From Combretum micranthum (Eukaryota; Streptophyta; Magnoliopsida; Myrtales; Combretaceae): a stretch of 64,000 nt of DNA. Each line of letters starts with the position of its first letter. The first letter of the stretch is position 1. The stretch spans positions 248,001 through 312,000 of the forward strand of contig JAMXBD010000095.1 of assembly GCA_024138025.1 (NCBI GenBank), written 5' to 3'. This document shows, piece by piece, positions 1 to 13,384 of this stretch. The notes under the pieces are model-generated. The model worked only from the letters and a program-made list of their open reading frames with translations. It had not been told where the DNA came from and searched no databases. The translations under genes and the position numbers were made by a program.

Positions 1-959
1 CAAAATCTAGCCTATACGAAAATGGTTTTTGAAATCCCTGTTTTATACACTTTGATCAATTCTCAAAACTTTTCCAAACTTAGTCCAAACTTTCTAAAGC
101 TTGTTATATGATTCAAATACTATCCTAACAACATGAATTTCACCTCTAATCATCAAATCACAATCATATTTCAATTACATATCAACTACTATTCTTCAAT
201 TTTTCTATAATACTCATTCCCACACTTCCACATTCTTATGAGATGCAAACTACCCCTTCATTATTCACATAATCCCATCCAAACTATCATTCATGCACCA
301 ATCCAATCTCCTACCAAACATCATCTCAAAATCCTATCTATCCTAACATTTACAAACAACACATTATAAGACATAAATTAAAAGACAAAGATTGCATTAA
401 ACTCACATGAGTGAATCTTGACTTGGAATGTTATTTAAATCCTTAAGCTTGTAGTAAACCTTGGCTTAGGGTTCAAAATTTTGGATTGAGAAAAGAAAGA
501 AAGAAAGAAGATGAAATTCGTATGGAAATTATGGCTGCCAAAAAGGAGGACTTATCTTGTCCAATTAGAGTAATTTGTTATCCAAATCTTACCTTTAAGG
601 GGTATATTTGTCCTAGGTTTAATTTGGGAGAATTTCAAATGCATTTAGGTTGAATTAAGCTTAAAATGTGGGTTTAAAATTCACAAAATTTCTGTCATGG
701 TTTAAGCCACTTCAAAACAATTTGATTACATTTTAAACATAATGCATGCATATTAATTTACAAAAAGACACACACATTCATTAAGCTATTCACACATTTA
801 TTATACTATACAAACATTTATAAACATCCAACAATAATATTAATTCATAATACTAGTCATATATAAAATAACACATTCCTTAATTATATTACTAAGCATA
901 CACACATTATATATATATATATCATTCCAATAACACATTAGCATACATTATAAGGAATT
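1..959. other. AT-rich sequence, no gene seen
   Basis: No coding frame of note and no RNA gene is visible. The stretch around 410-700 resembles leader or flank sequence of plant LTRs, but I could not align it convincingly to the long LTRs elsewhere in the window. Short TA-rich runs occur near 907-922. Confidence 0.4.
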
Positions 960-3315
960 CATGGCTATTTCAGTTATATAGGTCATCAAGATTGAATTTT
1001 GCTAAAAACAAATATGATTTTACAAGAAAAAAAATAAGTCTAGTAAAATTCAAAGTTTTGCAAAGTAAAGATTTTCAAAAAGAATTATTGGCATTATATG
1101 TATACATATAGGTAGATCATCTCATAACCATCATGACAATAGCTTGTAGGAAATACATATATGTATGATGCATTGTAGAAATAAAGTATGAAAATTGAGT
1201 TTATCCAAAACTTGTAAATTCGGATGATTTTAAATCCATGCCTTAAAAACCCATTTATCAACTCCAAAACTTGTGTTTTATATGAAAAATGAGGAGTTTA
1301 GGTCATAGGTATCATCAACTGATGATTTTGATAAATTAAGATGGGATTCACTAAGAAAAATATGTGGAATAAGGAGTAGAAATGTAGTAGGAAAAATTTG
1401 AGTTGCTAGTCAACTTAGGAAATTCGTAATTTTGGAGTGAGGCCATGAAAACACATACTTTCCAAACTCCAAATGAAAGTTTTATTAAAGAAATGAAGTC
1501 CTTAGTGGTAAGGCATAATTGAGCCTTAATTTTCTAAGTATCCAATGATTTTTACATAAAGGAATCACCACAAAAACAAGTTTTGCAAAATTCGGATTTT
1601 GGGATGAGCCAATTTTAAAAACATGTTTACAAAGTATAAAATGGGAATTCTTATGTAGAAATGAAGGTCAAGTAACAGATATAATGAAGACTCAATTTTA
1701 ATAAGGATAAGTATATTTTCTTGAGAAATAAATCCAAAACAAATGGAGATGACCAAAGTTAGGAAATTGGTTTTCTTAAAAGTAAATAGCCATGGAGTTC
1801 TACAAATAAAAAGTGTCTAATATTCCTTTTAGTAAATACTGACAAAAGCATGCATACATCAAGCTCATCTCATGTCATTCATGTTAGGAAATCATTCATA
1901 TTTCATCTATACTTGATTCATCAAATAGAAACATTTCAAACATTTACAAAACTATTTTTCGGAATCGGAAACCGTTACTGATCATATATGATCCCTCTGT
2001 TCCAAGACCTAAATGTTTTCAAAACTTGAAAATAATATTAGAAATAGATATATCTTTTGAAGTAGATAGAAATCGATGTATAATTTGCGAGATTCCGAGT
2101 TAAAATAACCAAGTTATGGCCGTTTTAAGTTGGAATTCTCGCTTAGGACGAGAATTACGAATTTGATAGTTTGTATGAGATAGTTTGGACTAGTTAAGTG
2201 ATGAAATACTTATTAGGGTATTTCTTCCTTTTCAGGTGACCCCGATATCGACGATTCCCTACCACTGGATTACTTGTGCTAAGAGACCGGTGATCTAATG
2301 ACCGAGTGAGTATTACTTCTGATTTCATTTATTATATGTGATTGTAATAATAGTTGCGCTAGATATTTGGTAAAGATAAAATGGATATGCATGATGGGGA
2401 CAAATGGGGACTATGTATGCTTGTTGTTGATATGAGAAATGGAATGTAAGAATATCGAAGCCGAGTGATTAGCTATTGCTTGTATAGATGAATTAGAATT
2501 GATTGTCTACGATTATTGATTGATTACTTAAAAGAATTGGTATAATTGAGTATTTGGAATTAAAGATGAAATTGAACTCATTCATATCACGATGGGGATG
2601 GAGCATTAGCATTTGTTAGTCTATCGTTGTACCTTAAACGATTCTTGTTAGTTTATTGTTGTACTTTGAACGATTTTACAGTTTATAGTTGTCCGTAAGC
2701 TGAAATGGTCTTGGTTTGTACCGCGGGATTTGTTAATCTGCTAACCCGGGATGGAGGGCGCAAGTCCACCCACATATGATTTTCGGCAGGTCATATATTT
2801 GTTGAATTCACGTGTTTGATGCATATCACTTGTCTGACTAATCACTTGATTGTATGATGTGTTATAAATGTAATCCTGGAAGTTTTCACTCACTAAGCTA
2901 GTATAGCTTATACCCCAATAGATGTTTGAATGAACAGGTTATTTCGAGAGTGCTAAGTGGGGACCGAGATGGTTGAAGCCGAGAATGACTTCGAGATTCC
3001 GGCAGGATATATGAATGCTTGAAGTTATTAGCTAGGTTTTATTATTTGCCTTGTAATAGTTTTATGTAGTAGAATCTTTTGATGAATTGTAATTGAAGTT
3101 TAATGAGTTGTATTTTGAAGAATAGTGCATTGAATTTCCTTTACATTGTTCTCAAGTTGTATCAATATAAAATGCACTACTCCAATAAGTCTCCTCCATG
3201 TGTTAGACGCCTTGTACATAGTATGGAAGCCTTCGCGTGACTAAGATGGTCATTCTTAGACTTTAATATTGTGTACGGCGAACTGCCACGTTTAGGTACC
3301 CTTCGGGGCGTGACA
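960..3315 (+). mobile_element. long LTR, plus orientation (copy A), left end unresolved
   Basis: A non-coding long LTR that ends GGGGCGTGACA at 3315. The stretch 1860-2160 is homologous, in reverse orientation, to about 7860-8150 of the LTR at 6616-10296, and more distantly to 36340-36500 of the LTR at 35152-38655. All three share the same blocks: ATCGAT next to TTCTATCTACTT, and a TTTTAACTCGGAATTTCGC-like block. Near its 3' end it has a CTCACTAAGCT block followed by a purine-rich GACCGAGATGG stretch, also seen in the LTRs at 10580 and 41663. The right flank 3322 onward is coding-like sequence of an older element, so this copy appears to have inserted into it. The left end and the matching target duplication are not visible. 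LTRs this long suit Tekay/Del-type chromoviruses; that assignment is inference. Confidence 0.55.
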
Positions 3316-3321
3316 TAAGCT

Positions 3322-3951
3322 ATGGTGGACCAGGCCAAGTTAGATTCCTATAAAGCTTTGGATGCCTTAAACCAAGCTAAGAAAGTAGCAGATGATCTTG
3401 CTAACCATATGAAGACTTTGGAGACTAAAATTTTTGAGATCAGGGCTAGAAACCAAGGGTTTAATCTACAAGATTATTTTAGCAGTGAAGCCTGGATGGA
3501 AGAAAAATTAAAGATTAAGAGTGTTGCGATCAGTTAAGTAGTTCATTATATCCATGCAAAGTGTGTTTATAGCAATGTTAACTAGGGAACTTTCTAATGT
3601 TATCTACATGATGGAGATGAAGAAGAGGAAGGGGAAGAGGACCAACTAATTGGTCATAGCAAACTAATAAGCTCCGGCATAGGTTACAAGAGTGAGCCGA
3701 CTAAACACTATCGAGATGCAATGTTAGATGCAGTGGCACTCAGCATCGATCCAAGTGAACAAGATTTAGAGGTTGGTGTAAAAGCCCATTAGTCTAGGGC
3801 ATTGGGTAACCAGGTTGTTGCTACTTTTGATATAGGAAGGGAGGAAGTCCCCATTCTGTAGGTTAAAGCAGTAGCTATGCCGACTAGATCTTTTAAAGGT
3901 GTTCCAAACGAAGTCCTATTGGTTCCTTCAGCACCTTCAAAAGTAAGTTGA
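3322..3951 (+). pseudogene. antisense extra-ORF remnant of the Tat-like element
   Basis: The first part (3322-3537) reads as about 71 residues of predicted coiled coil (AKKVADDLANHMKTLETKI). A frame change follows, then an acidic tract (DGDEEEEGEED, about 3610-3642). Next is a block ending LTVKAH-like at a stop near 3790, and a C-terminal block ending VLLVPSAPSKVS before a TGA at 3949-3951. The coding strand is opposite to the pol remnants of the surrounding element. Extra antisense ORFs between pol and the 3' LTR are documented in Grande and other Tat-group elements; the match here rests on position, strand and coiled-coil character, not on a recognised domain. The upstream part was probably cut off by the LTR that ends at 3315. 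Confidence 0.4.
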
Positions 3952-6240
3952 TTAGAGGTCGGCTTAACGGTTAAAGCACTCTATGGATTTCCAAGGGTCG
4001 CATGAGTGATGTTGTATTGATTGTTGTTTTTCTATTTTACTTTTACCTCTACTTTGTATCCTTTTGGTTAGGATCTTAACCATCCATTATAAGACTATTG
4101 ATGAAGATCAATGCAAAGCATATTTTTGGCTATATCTTTTTCTTCATTTTTGACTTCTTCTTTGCTTTAACTTTATGTTATTGCAATTGCTCAGTTGGTT
4201 TCTTTCGTCAATATCCATAACTATAGTCCAATTAGGTAGTTCAGAGGGAGTTTTAGTGAAGAACTTGTGGGGGCCCATTTTCCATAAGTAGTCATCAACT
4301 TAATCGAGCCTAAGTAGGTGTGATTGGGTTATGAAAAAAATGGTGGTTCCATTCCTCTGGGGACTTGTCTTCTATATTGTCAAGATTTGTGCTATATAAC
4401 TATGGTAAGCCCAAGATTCATGTTGTATTTTTTTTTTTTTCCCAATGTCAAGCCTTTTAATGGTCGTCAAATGGTGATTGTTTTTATCTGACAGTTAGGG
4501 GAGCATGTCGAATAATCTTTGAAAGATTTATAGTTGTTCCCAATGGATGTTCATCTTTTCAAAATATTTCCTATAAATAGGGTGGACTATTTCATTCTTC
4601 CCTTAACAATCAAAACCTTCCATTTTTTTGTATCCTCTCTTTCGAGTTCCTATTCTACATTTTTCTCTGTTATCTAGAAAGATCAAGCCCTTGGGGTTCT
4701 ATTTCCTTCCACATTTGTGTGAGTCGGAGTTTTCCCAATGGACTTGTGTCTAGAGTATATCCATCTTCCTTATGTTGTGAGAATATTTTCTCACACTATG
4801 GCATGCAACGGAGGCCTCTTGCCTCATATTATTGGATTTTATCGAGATAGTGGGAGGAGTATGTTCAATGGTGAAAGCATATTGCTGCCCTATTGAGATT
4901 CATAACTCTCCCTTCTTTAGCCTCACTAGCAAGTTCTGTGGTTATGCCAAGCATTTTCGAGGATGATGTGAGTGAGCATTCTGCTAAGAAAGTTCCTTAT
5001 CTTCATTAAAGTTTAGTCAATCCAAGGTAGTCAAGTCCTAAACAAACTACCATGTTTTCTTTGCCTTGGCTTCCTTAGGAAGAGTTCTACCATGGTTAGG
5101 TTCCCTAATCATCCCACCATGGACCAAACTTCCTTTCTTGTAAACGTTTAGTGCATCTCATGCTTCTTCAGTAGCTTGACCACTTTAGGCTTAGACAATG
5201 TGGATTTCTCCTAGTTGCTAATAGGAGCAATGATCTCTTATTACACACTTAAATCTTGTAGAAAGTAGCTCTTCTAAGCCCTTACGGGGTGCTAAAACTT
5301 AGCTACTTAACTCTAGATAGTCAAACAAAAGACAGTTGTAGGAAAAAGTTGTTCATGAGTTTGCTTGTAATTTTTGGCCAACCAATCAAAACTACTATAC
5401 TTATATTGATATATCAATAAATTTTTTATACTTTGGCTTTTACCTTCTTTGGCTCCATGTACTTTGCCATTCTGATATGGATAGGATCCACGTTAGCATT
5501 GTGCAGCGAATTTCTCTTAAATAACCTCTCAAAATATATTTCAAGAACCAAGTTTAAGAATTGCAAAGGCATCAAGTTGTCAGAGGTGGCAAAAACTAAA
5601 ATTTCTATTAACATAACCCTAATGACCCTTATAGACTCCCATAAATCGGGTAAAGAAAAATATGGAACACAGAAAGTCATATAAATAAAATAGGAAAGTA
5701 AAAATAAACATGGAAAAGGGTATGAAATGACACTATATATTATGGCCGTGACTCGGGCCATGATCTCCTCAATTTAGTATTTTTCACTTCTCCTTAAGCA
5801 CTTTTGTGGATGTGATTAGACAGATCATAGGCATGATGTGGATTGTGATGTCCATTAACTTGTAACTTCTATAACGATGATGTTATCAGGGCCTAAATCA
5901 CAGGCGGCTGGGCATGTGCAATCTCCATCATGACTAGCATCACGATTGTAGTATCGGGGATGATCTTCTTTACAACTCAAGCGTCATGATCAATATATAT
6001 CACGAGCGTGATCTACTTTGACAATGAATTCCCTTCAATAATGAATGATGTTCCTCTAGCTTTCACCTAAGTCATTGGTTCAAACAAACCATGATTCCTA
6101 TCACATCCTATTGGAGTTTTTAGAGATTTCTAACTGATCTTTAACCCATGTTAATCCTGTAACAAGGAAAAAATAATTGACCCATTCAAGGAATGGATCT
6201 TCTTAGATTTTTTTGCCGGTTTAGGCAACTCGATTGGAGG
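3952..6240. other. non-coding remnant, no gene seen
   Basis: Between the antisense ORF remnant and the tandem array I see only short open frames without recognisable motifs. A T-run lies at about 4428-4441. By position this is the 3' untranslated region of the minus-strand Tat-like element. Confidence 0.35.
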
Positions 6241-6615
6241 TATGGCTCATTCTATGAAGCGTTTCCACTTGAGATTTAAATAAATTCAAAATGTGAGTGT
6301 CATGTGTAGGTAGCTTGATCAAATGTCCCTATGATTATGGATTGTTCAATGGAGAGCTTCAACATGGGAGTTAGTTGAATTTAAACACAAGTATTATGTG
6401 TAGGCAGCTCGGTCAAAGGTACTATGGCTCGTTCAATAAAGTTCTTTCACTTAGAAGTTAGATGAACTTAAAATGCGGCTGCCATGCATAGGTAACTCAA
6501 TTAAAGGACCTCAAGATTATAGATCGTTTGGTTGAGCACTTTCACTTAGGATTTAGATAAAATTCAAACATAAGTATCGTGCATATGCTACTCAGCTGAA
6601 GGCCTTCAGGATTAT
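6241..6615 (-). repeat. tandem array of ~95-bp units, part 1 (4 units)
   Basis: Four degenerate units start at TATGG or TATAG positions 6241, 6336, 6423 and 6518. Each unit reads roughly: TATGGCTCGTTC, then CACTTAGGATTTAGATAAA, then a word like ATGCATAGGTAACTC, then a CCTCAAGAT-like end. Spacing is 87-95 bp. The array is cut after ATTAT (6611-6615) by the LTR at 6616 and resumes at 10297. Confidence 0.75.
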
Positions 6616-9600
6616 TGTCACGTCCCAAATGGTACCCTAAACATTACAATCTTCCGTATGCTAAACGATACTTAAGAATCATTGTCACAGTAATTCAAAA
6701 GTCTTGTGTTAGTATGCAAAGTGTTCCCTTACGACAATAGAATACACAAACAGTTGGAGATGGATAGTTCGATCTGATAAGATAAGCATAACAACATAAA
6801 CCATAGATATCTCAAGATTAGTTACAAAATACTAAGGGGTATTCCCCTACTAAACAAAAGTCTAGGTACTATCCTTTAAGTAAAAATCCGATCGTTTAAG
6901 GTGTACGGCGAAAAGCTATACAGAACTAATCATAAACTTCTAATAGGAAACACTCCTAGCATCGCATCACCTAATTTGGCTAAGTCCGGGGACGTAGCCA
7001 TATGTACGGGAACTGCATCAGAAAGAAAGTATGGGGGTGTAAGCTACGCTAGAATAGTGAGTTTCACTTCCAAAATTAAATACTTTATCAATCAATAAGG
7101 CAAGCAACTTATATTATCAATCATATGAAATGCACAAGCACTTGAGCATACAATACATAAGACTTTCCGGGAGTTTTATGTTGAATGGATTTACGCCCTC
7201 CATTCGCGGTTAGGTGTTTCAGGCCCATACAACTGTAGATTTCAATTTTTTTCTCATTTACATTGTGGTTGATTCAAGTGCCCACCCACTCACAATTTTC
7301 ATAGTTGAAACAAGTGCCTACACCACTTCCATTTTGTTTCAGGTCATTATGTCAACATTCGAGTTTACAGGCCCCTCGTTGCCCAACTATTATGCTTTCC
7401 TCCCACAAAGGTATAATAACAAATGCAATGTGACTCAACATATGGTATGCATGATCAATTTGATTATAAGATCATGGCATATTAATTAACAATTTATGGG
7501 CGATCATAGATATTGCAGACACTTCAATTCTATACTAAATCATACAAATATTTACAACAATTTCATTTCGATATTCTTATCATTAATTCACTCAAATAGA
7601 ATTCACATACACATTCCAATTTTTATCTTGCCCTAATTCTAATGCTACTATCATTACAAGTATAATCATAAGCATATAATTTAAAGATAGTGAACTCACT
7701 CGGCCATGGACACCGGTCTTTAATGGTAGCGATCCAGAAACAAGAATTTCCTCTCGATTCAAAATCACCTAAACAAAAGAAATACCATAATGAGTATTTC
7801 ATACCATAGTTAATTCCAACTTATTAAATAAAACTCTTAAGTTTGTAATTTTTGTCGTAGGTGGAAATCCCAATTTAAAATGGTCATAACTTAGTCATTT
7901 TAACTCGGAATTTCGCAAATAAGCTATCGATTTCTATCTACTTCGAAATATTTACCTATTTATGGTATTATTTTTAAGTTTTGAAAACGTTTAGGTCTCG
8001 GAATCCTCGGATCAGATCTGATCAATAGCTAAAACTTGCATTTCCGAAATTGTTTTGTGAGATTTACATTATTTCCATCAAGTATATTATGTATACATGC
8101 AACATCTATAATTTATGATCATGAATGACATGATATGAGCTACCTACATGTAAATCATTAAGAATTTTTTACTAAAAAGAATTTTTGGAAGACTTTTACT
8201 TTGCAAAAATTTTCAAGAATACTTGGTTGAGAAAACTAGCTTTATTCCTTTGAAAATCATCTAGAATTTTACTAAGGTAAAGACTTGATGATCTATACAT
8301 CCAATACCTTCATTATCTTAATAAAATTATTTATTTAAAGGTTAGAAAATAGGTGTTTGCATGTGGGTTTTGCCTAGTGACGAATTTTACACAAATTTAG
8401 GAAATGAAAATATTATTTGATCCTAGTTTGGAAACATTTTCTTTGTTTTAGGTTTATACTTTGATAAAACACTTATATTCTTATAAGAATAAAGTCTTTA
8501 TTATATCTATTCCCTAATACTTCTATTTTTCTATTAAAATCCTCATTTTGATATTTGGAAATAGGTGTTTAAATGGGGATCATTTTTAGATCCAAATTTT
8601 AGGAAATTGTTTTTGAGATTATTTCTTGTAAAAAACTCATTTAATCTTTCTAGAATTAGGTTATAATCAAACCTATTCCCTAAGGCTTTCATTTCTTTAA
8701 TAAAACTCTTATTTTAGGGTTGGAAAATAGATGTTTTCTTGGCATTTCACCTTAGTTACGAATTTCAACATTTTTGTTGGAATTGAAATATAGATCTAAC
8801 TTAGCTTTTGTAACCCCTTTTTCTTGTTTTGAAAATTTCTCTTCATAAAACTAAGCTCATCTTATAAAAATCACTCCTTTAAGATGCCTATCACCTAAAC
8901 CCTTCATTTTACATGTAATATCATCATTTTGAAGTTGGAAAATAGATTTCCTAAATGGTCCTTTCTCAAGATCCGAATTTTTAAAATCGCTTTTTGATAG
9001 AAACAAAATAGATCTTGAGTTTTAACAACACCTTCATCAAGACTACCATATTACAAATCCTTTATGTAAGTAAAACAAGTAACTATGGCATTTAAAGTAT
9101 TCTAGACAAATAGATCTACTATACTGCTCATGTTATGGATGTAGATGCAACATGAACAATATGTAGATGAGAATAATAATGAAAATATATGCACAAAATT
9201 TCTATAAGAACAATATATAACAATGATATAGCAAAATACTAGTATATCAACTTTAATAGCAAGATTTACACATTGTGATGGCAAGAATATCATGTTTTAG
9301 TATTTTCACATGCCTATCATAAAGCTCATGGAGATTTTTGGTGGAACCACACATGTATGATCTTGCCATTACATGTTTTTATAGTAGTAGGGTCAAGATC
9401 TATTACCTATTTAGTGTTTGAATAATGAAACTTGAAAAAAAAAATTGTGTGTGTGTGTGCGTGTGTGTGTGGCAATGAAGCTCATGGCAAAGGGGAATAG
9501 AGAAGGAGAGAAAAAGACTTCCAAAAGTTGTTTTGTGAGAAAATGAGAGAAAGTGAAAAAGTGAAAGGTGAAAGGGATGTTACATAGGAAAAGAATTTAG

Positions 9601-10296
9601 GGTTTGTATGAATAATTAATTGGAAAAAAAATCAAATAAATGAGAAAAGGAGTAAGGGAGGGGGAGGCACCGGTTTTGTGAGGAAAGAGAGAGGGGGTTG
9701 TTTTGATTTAATTTGTGTAATAAAATTCAAATTTAATAAGTAATTTAAGTAATAAAATGTATTGGAAAAGTAAATTTGTAAGGAAATGATGTAAAATTGT
9801 AAGAATGGGTTGTAAAGATATAAGAATAGGGTATGGATGGTCGTACTTGGTGAATAGTGTGAAAGAAATCAAAAAGTTAATTAGATAACTAAATTATCGG
9901 TAGTAATGAAAATACGATAAAGGGCTATAACTGTAATTTTTACTACCGGAAAAATTATTATAAATATATTTTTGAATTCCTTATTAAATTTCGGTTCTAA
10001 TGAGTCCTATATATTAATTTTCTATTTCCGAGTCTCGGGGACCGGTGTTCGAGAACAGATCCCGATCGGGTCTGAAACGAATGAGTTGCTCCGAATTCTA
10101 ACCTTTTATGTTTTGATAAATTATTTAGGGCTATATTCCAGAGTTAACTTATCTTTTATTGTCCAAGGGTTTCGTTCTTAGGATTGCCGGGTTTAGGGTT
10201 TCTAGGTCCAACTGGTCCAGGGATATTCCTTAGGTTTCGTTCCCGGTTCAAATTTTCGAAATCGAATTCAAATTGCTAAGAAAACGAGGGCTTACA
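6616..10296 (-). mobile_element. 3.7-kb solo LTR (copy B) inside the tandem array
   Basis: Bounded by TGTCACGTCCC at 6616 and GAGGGCTTACA ending at 10296, so in minus orientation it starts TGTAAGCCC and ends GGGACGTGACA. Flanks are ATTAT (6611-6615) and TTTAT (10297-10301), a 5-bp target duplication with one difference. Removing it rejoins unit 4 of the array to the next unit. It contains no coding sequence, primer site or internal terminal repeat, so it is best read as a solo LTR. It is homologous to 960-3315 in opposite orientation. A (GT)n microsatellite lies inside at 9446-9472. A Tekay/Del-like chromovirus origin is inferred from length and end sequences only. Confidence 0.7.
9446..9472. 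repeat. (GT)n microsatellite
   Basis: About 13 GT units with one GC interruption, preceded by an A-run. It lies within the long LTR 6616-10296. Confidence 0.9.
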
Positions 10297-10579
10297 TTTA
10301 TGGCTTGTTCTGTAAAGCGCTTCCACTTGGAACCTAGATAAATCTAGGATGTGAATGCCATGCATAGGCAACCCGGTCGAAGATCCCCAAGAATAAGGCT
10401 TGATTGGTATTGCACTTCTATATGGGACTTAGATAAATTAATGATGTGAGTCTCATTCGCAAGCAGCCGGTCGTAGGTCCCCAAGATTATGGATCACTTC
10501 GTAGAGTACTTTCACTTAAGACTTAGATAAATCTAAGACACAAGCACCGTGTGTAGGAAGCTTGGTTGGAGGTTACTAA
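10297..10579 (-). repeat. tandem array of ~95-bp units, part 2 (3 units)
   Basis: Units start near 10299, 10393 and 10498 and continue the array of 6241-6615. They show the same CACTTGGAACCTAGATAAA, ATGCATAGGCAACCCGGTC and CCCCAAGAT words. The array is cut after ACTAA (10575-10579) by the next LTR. Confidence 0.75.
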
Positions 10580-13203
10580 TGAAATAGCCATGAAATTCCT
10601 AATTTTTATTTTATAAGTGTATTGTTGAATTTAAGCATGATATATATATATATATATTTTGATAGTGAGTTTAATTTTGATGAGTATTATGATGTGTGAA
10701 AGTGTAGAATTATTTAAATATGTTAGATTAATTATTTATTGAGTTTATAAAATATTAATATGCCTTAGAGTGTGTTATTTATGCTTAGAATAAGTGGAAT
10801 GTATATATATAAATATCCTTAGATAGCAGAAAAATAGGCTAAAAACTTAGCCCTTAAACCTCCATTATGTGTCTTAAGACAAAGATATTAATTAACCCAA
10901 AATAAAGTCATTAAGCCTTTAATGTCCTCATGCCCTTAAAGTCAACATAGGATAAACTTAAGCTACTTAACCTCTAAAAAATTCGGCCAAAAATCCCAGA
11001 CCAAACCAAAAGCCCTCCATTTGCCCTAAAACCTCTTCTTCTTCACTCCAAAAAGGCTCCCAAGGTGAACCAAGTTTGAGACTTGATTTTCTACAACATC
11101 CACCATCAAAAGCTTGATCTAGAGTCATTAAACCAAGCCTTGAAGTTCTTGTGGTAAGTGTGTTCTTCAACTTTCTTTTCTATGCATGAATATGTAGTCT
11201 TGATGCCATATTTGTTTAAATTCATGCTTCATGATGTTTTGATGGTATATGATGTGTTATAGGACTAGAGTGGTTAGTCTTATGTGCTTAGGATGAGTTT
11301 TGAAGTGTGGGAGTGTTGAAAAGTGCATATGGTTGATGACTAAGTGTTGGGTGTAGTAAGTTGGGGGTTGAAGTGTGAATTGCGAATGATGATTTGGGAT
11401 AGAGAATTTGATGCTGTAAGTTGGAATTTATGTTGTTTGAATAATGTAACGATCATATAACAAGCTTTAGAAAGTTTAGATTAAGTTTGGGAATTCTTGG
11501 AAAATGAACAAGTTGTAATAAAACAGGGGAAAATAAAAATCATTTTCGTATAGGTTAGATTTTGAACGTATGCCGGCACCTGGGAATTCAGCGCCACCGG
11601 CTTAGAGGCAGCGTTGGATTCAAATTTCTTAAGGCTGGCTGAATGCCACCGGCTTTCGCTGGAAAAGTCAGCCGGCGTTCTTCCCTTCATATTGTACGCT
11701 GGCAGCGGGAATCAAGGCCACCGGCGTATGTGTCAAAGCTGCCCGCGTATCTGGGTATGCGAACGGCTTAGACCTGTCTGGACGTTTTGAAAATTTTTGG
11801 TTTTGGATTCTACGCCGGCTCAAGGCCGCCGGCATAGGATAAAAAGGCTGACGGCGTACTCTTGAACACTGCCAGCATTGGCAGTGTTGATTTTCAGAGT
11901 ATTGAACACCGGCTCAACGCCGCCGGCGTTGGGTACCGGCGTATCCCCTGTGCTTTTGAATTTTAAAAACTTTTTTTCAAAATTTTCCGAAGTTTGACAT
12001 ATGATCAATTACGTATTTGTTAAGTGTTATGTGATATAATAGGATGCTTAAATGCTTTATTATGACTTTGTATTAATTTATTTGGATTTCTTTGATTTAT
12101 TTATATTTTCAATTAGTTAATTAGTGTTTGAACTAAGTGTGAGTTTGTAATTACTTCTTTTACAGTGAGTGATCCCCTTTCGGTTATTTCCATTGATTCT
12201 CGAGCTAGTACAGGTATGCAGTAACTAGCTTGTCTCTGTGTTAGGATAGGCATTTATGAAAACTATATATATTAAGAAAAACTTAATTGTGAGTGTTGAT
12301 TTGTGTCTTACGCCGTTAAATCCAATCCCTGCCCAGGGTGGCATGAGTGCCTAGGGGTGCCCCCTCACAGATTGGGTGAGCCTGGGGTGGAATTAGTATC
12401 CGATTCGGGGAGCGGCACCCTGCTCAGATTGGGCATGGTAGATTTAGGTGTTTTCTGTAAAATTATCTAGAACGGTATAAGTATCCAAGCTACTTATATC
12501 AACCCCCTGAGCGTCAAGGTTGTTACTTAGGATCCCCCACTATCCTTGTTGCCCGGAGTTTGAATACTCCCATGTTGAATTACTAACTAAAGACTAAATA
12601 ATAATTGAATGGTTGTTGCATCTTGCATTTAGTTCAGGCTTGTGTGAATCATCTCGCTTTTGTTTTCGTTACTTGTGTACTGGGCCTCTGGCTCATATTT
12701 TATCTATTTCAGGTGAGGATCTTGATGAGTCTTATGCGAGCTTGGGTTATGGTCCTGATTTTGAGGATTTTGGAGGAGTTTGAGGACTAGAGATGGCCCT
12801 GGACTGGTTGGAGCCCAATCTTTTTTGTAATAGACTAGATATATAGGTTGGATAGTTGTTTATATAGTTCTTGATGAACTATATGTTTTGTAGTTTTGCT
12901 TTGTAGTTTTGCTAAGGCTTGTAAGAAGCCTTTTGGTTGTAATATATATATATGTATGTATGTACCTAGCTTGTATAACCTGTGCAATTTTCTTATAATG
13001 TTTGTATATATATATATGGTATTGTGTTTTGAAAGTAAGCTATTACGTAAACAATTTTCAAAATGACTTATGTTGTGAAATTAGACAAACAATTCATCAA
13101 ACATTTCTTCTCGGACAACCTTATATATAATTCTGCAGATTATATGTGGTTGGGGAACTGTTATCACTTATTTTAAATTTAGGGGTGATAGCGGGTCCTT
13201 ACA
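10580..13203 (+). mobile_element. 2.6-kb solo LTR (copy D) with perfect target duplication
   Basis: Starts TGAAATAGCC and ends GGGTCCTTACA. It is flanked by identical ACTAA at 10575-10579 and 13204-13208; joining the flanks restores the repeat unit of the host array exactly. No coding sequence is present. Three parts stand out. The first is a GC-rich island at about 11568-11945, with many copies of GCCGGCG-like words in both orientations. The second is a block around 12320-12440 with GGGTGGCATGAGTGCCTAGG and related inverted words. The third is a 3' part (12700-12830) resembling the tail of the other long LTRs. It is a solo LTR of an unidentified family, probably chromoviral by its general build. 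Confidence 0.8.
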
Positions 13204-13280
13204 ACTAATGTTATGGCTAGTTTAATAGAGCACTTTTACTTAAGACTTATATAAATTTAGGATTCAGCTGTAGAAAATGA
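13204..13280 (-). repeat. tandem array of ~95-bp units, last partial unit
   Basis: After the ACTAA duplication the array resumes with TATGGCTAGTTTAATAGAGC at 13212 and the CACTT..AAGACTTATATAAA words, then decays by about 13280. Confidence 0.7.
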
Positions 13281-13384
13281 TTAGATGATGCAAAAGACAT
13301 AATAATCATGCATTCATGTTACATATTTATAAAGTATTTGAAATTCTAATTGATATAAAAGGAAGTTGGTTATAAATCTAAGTA

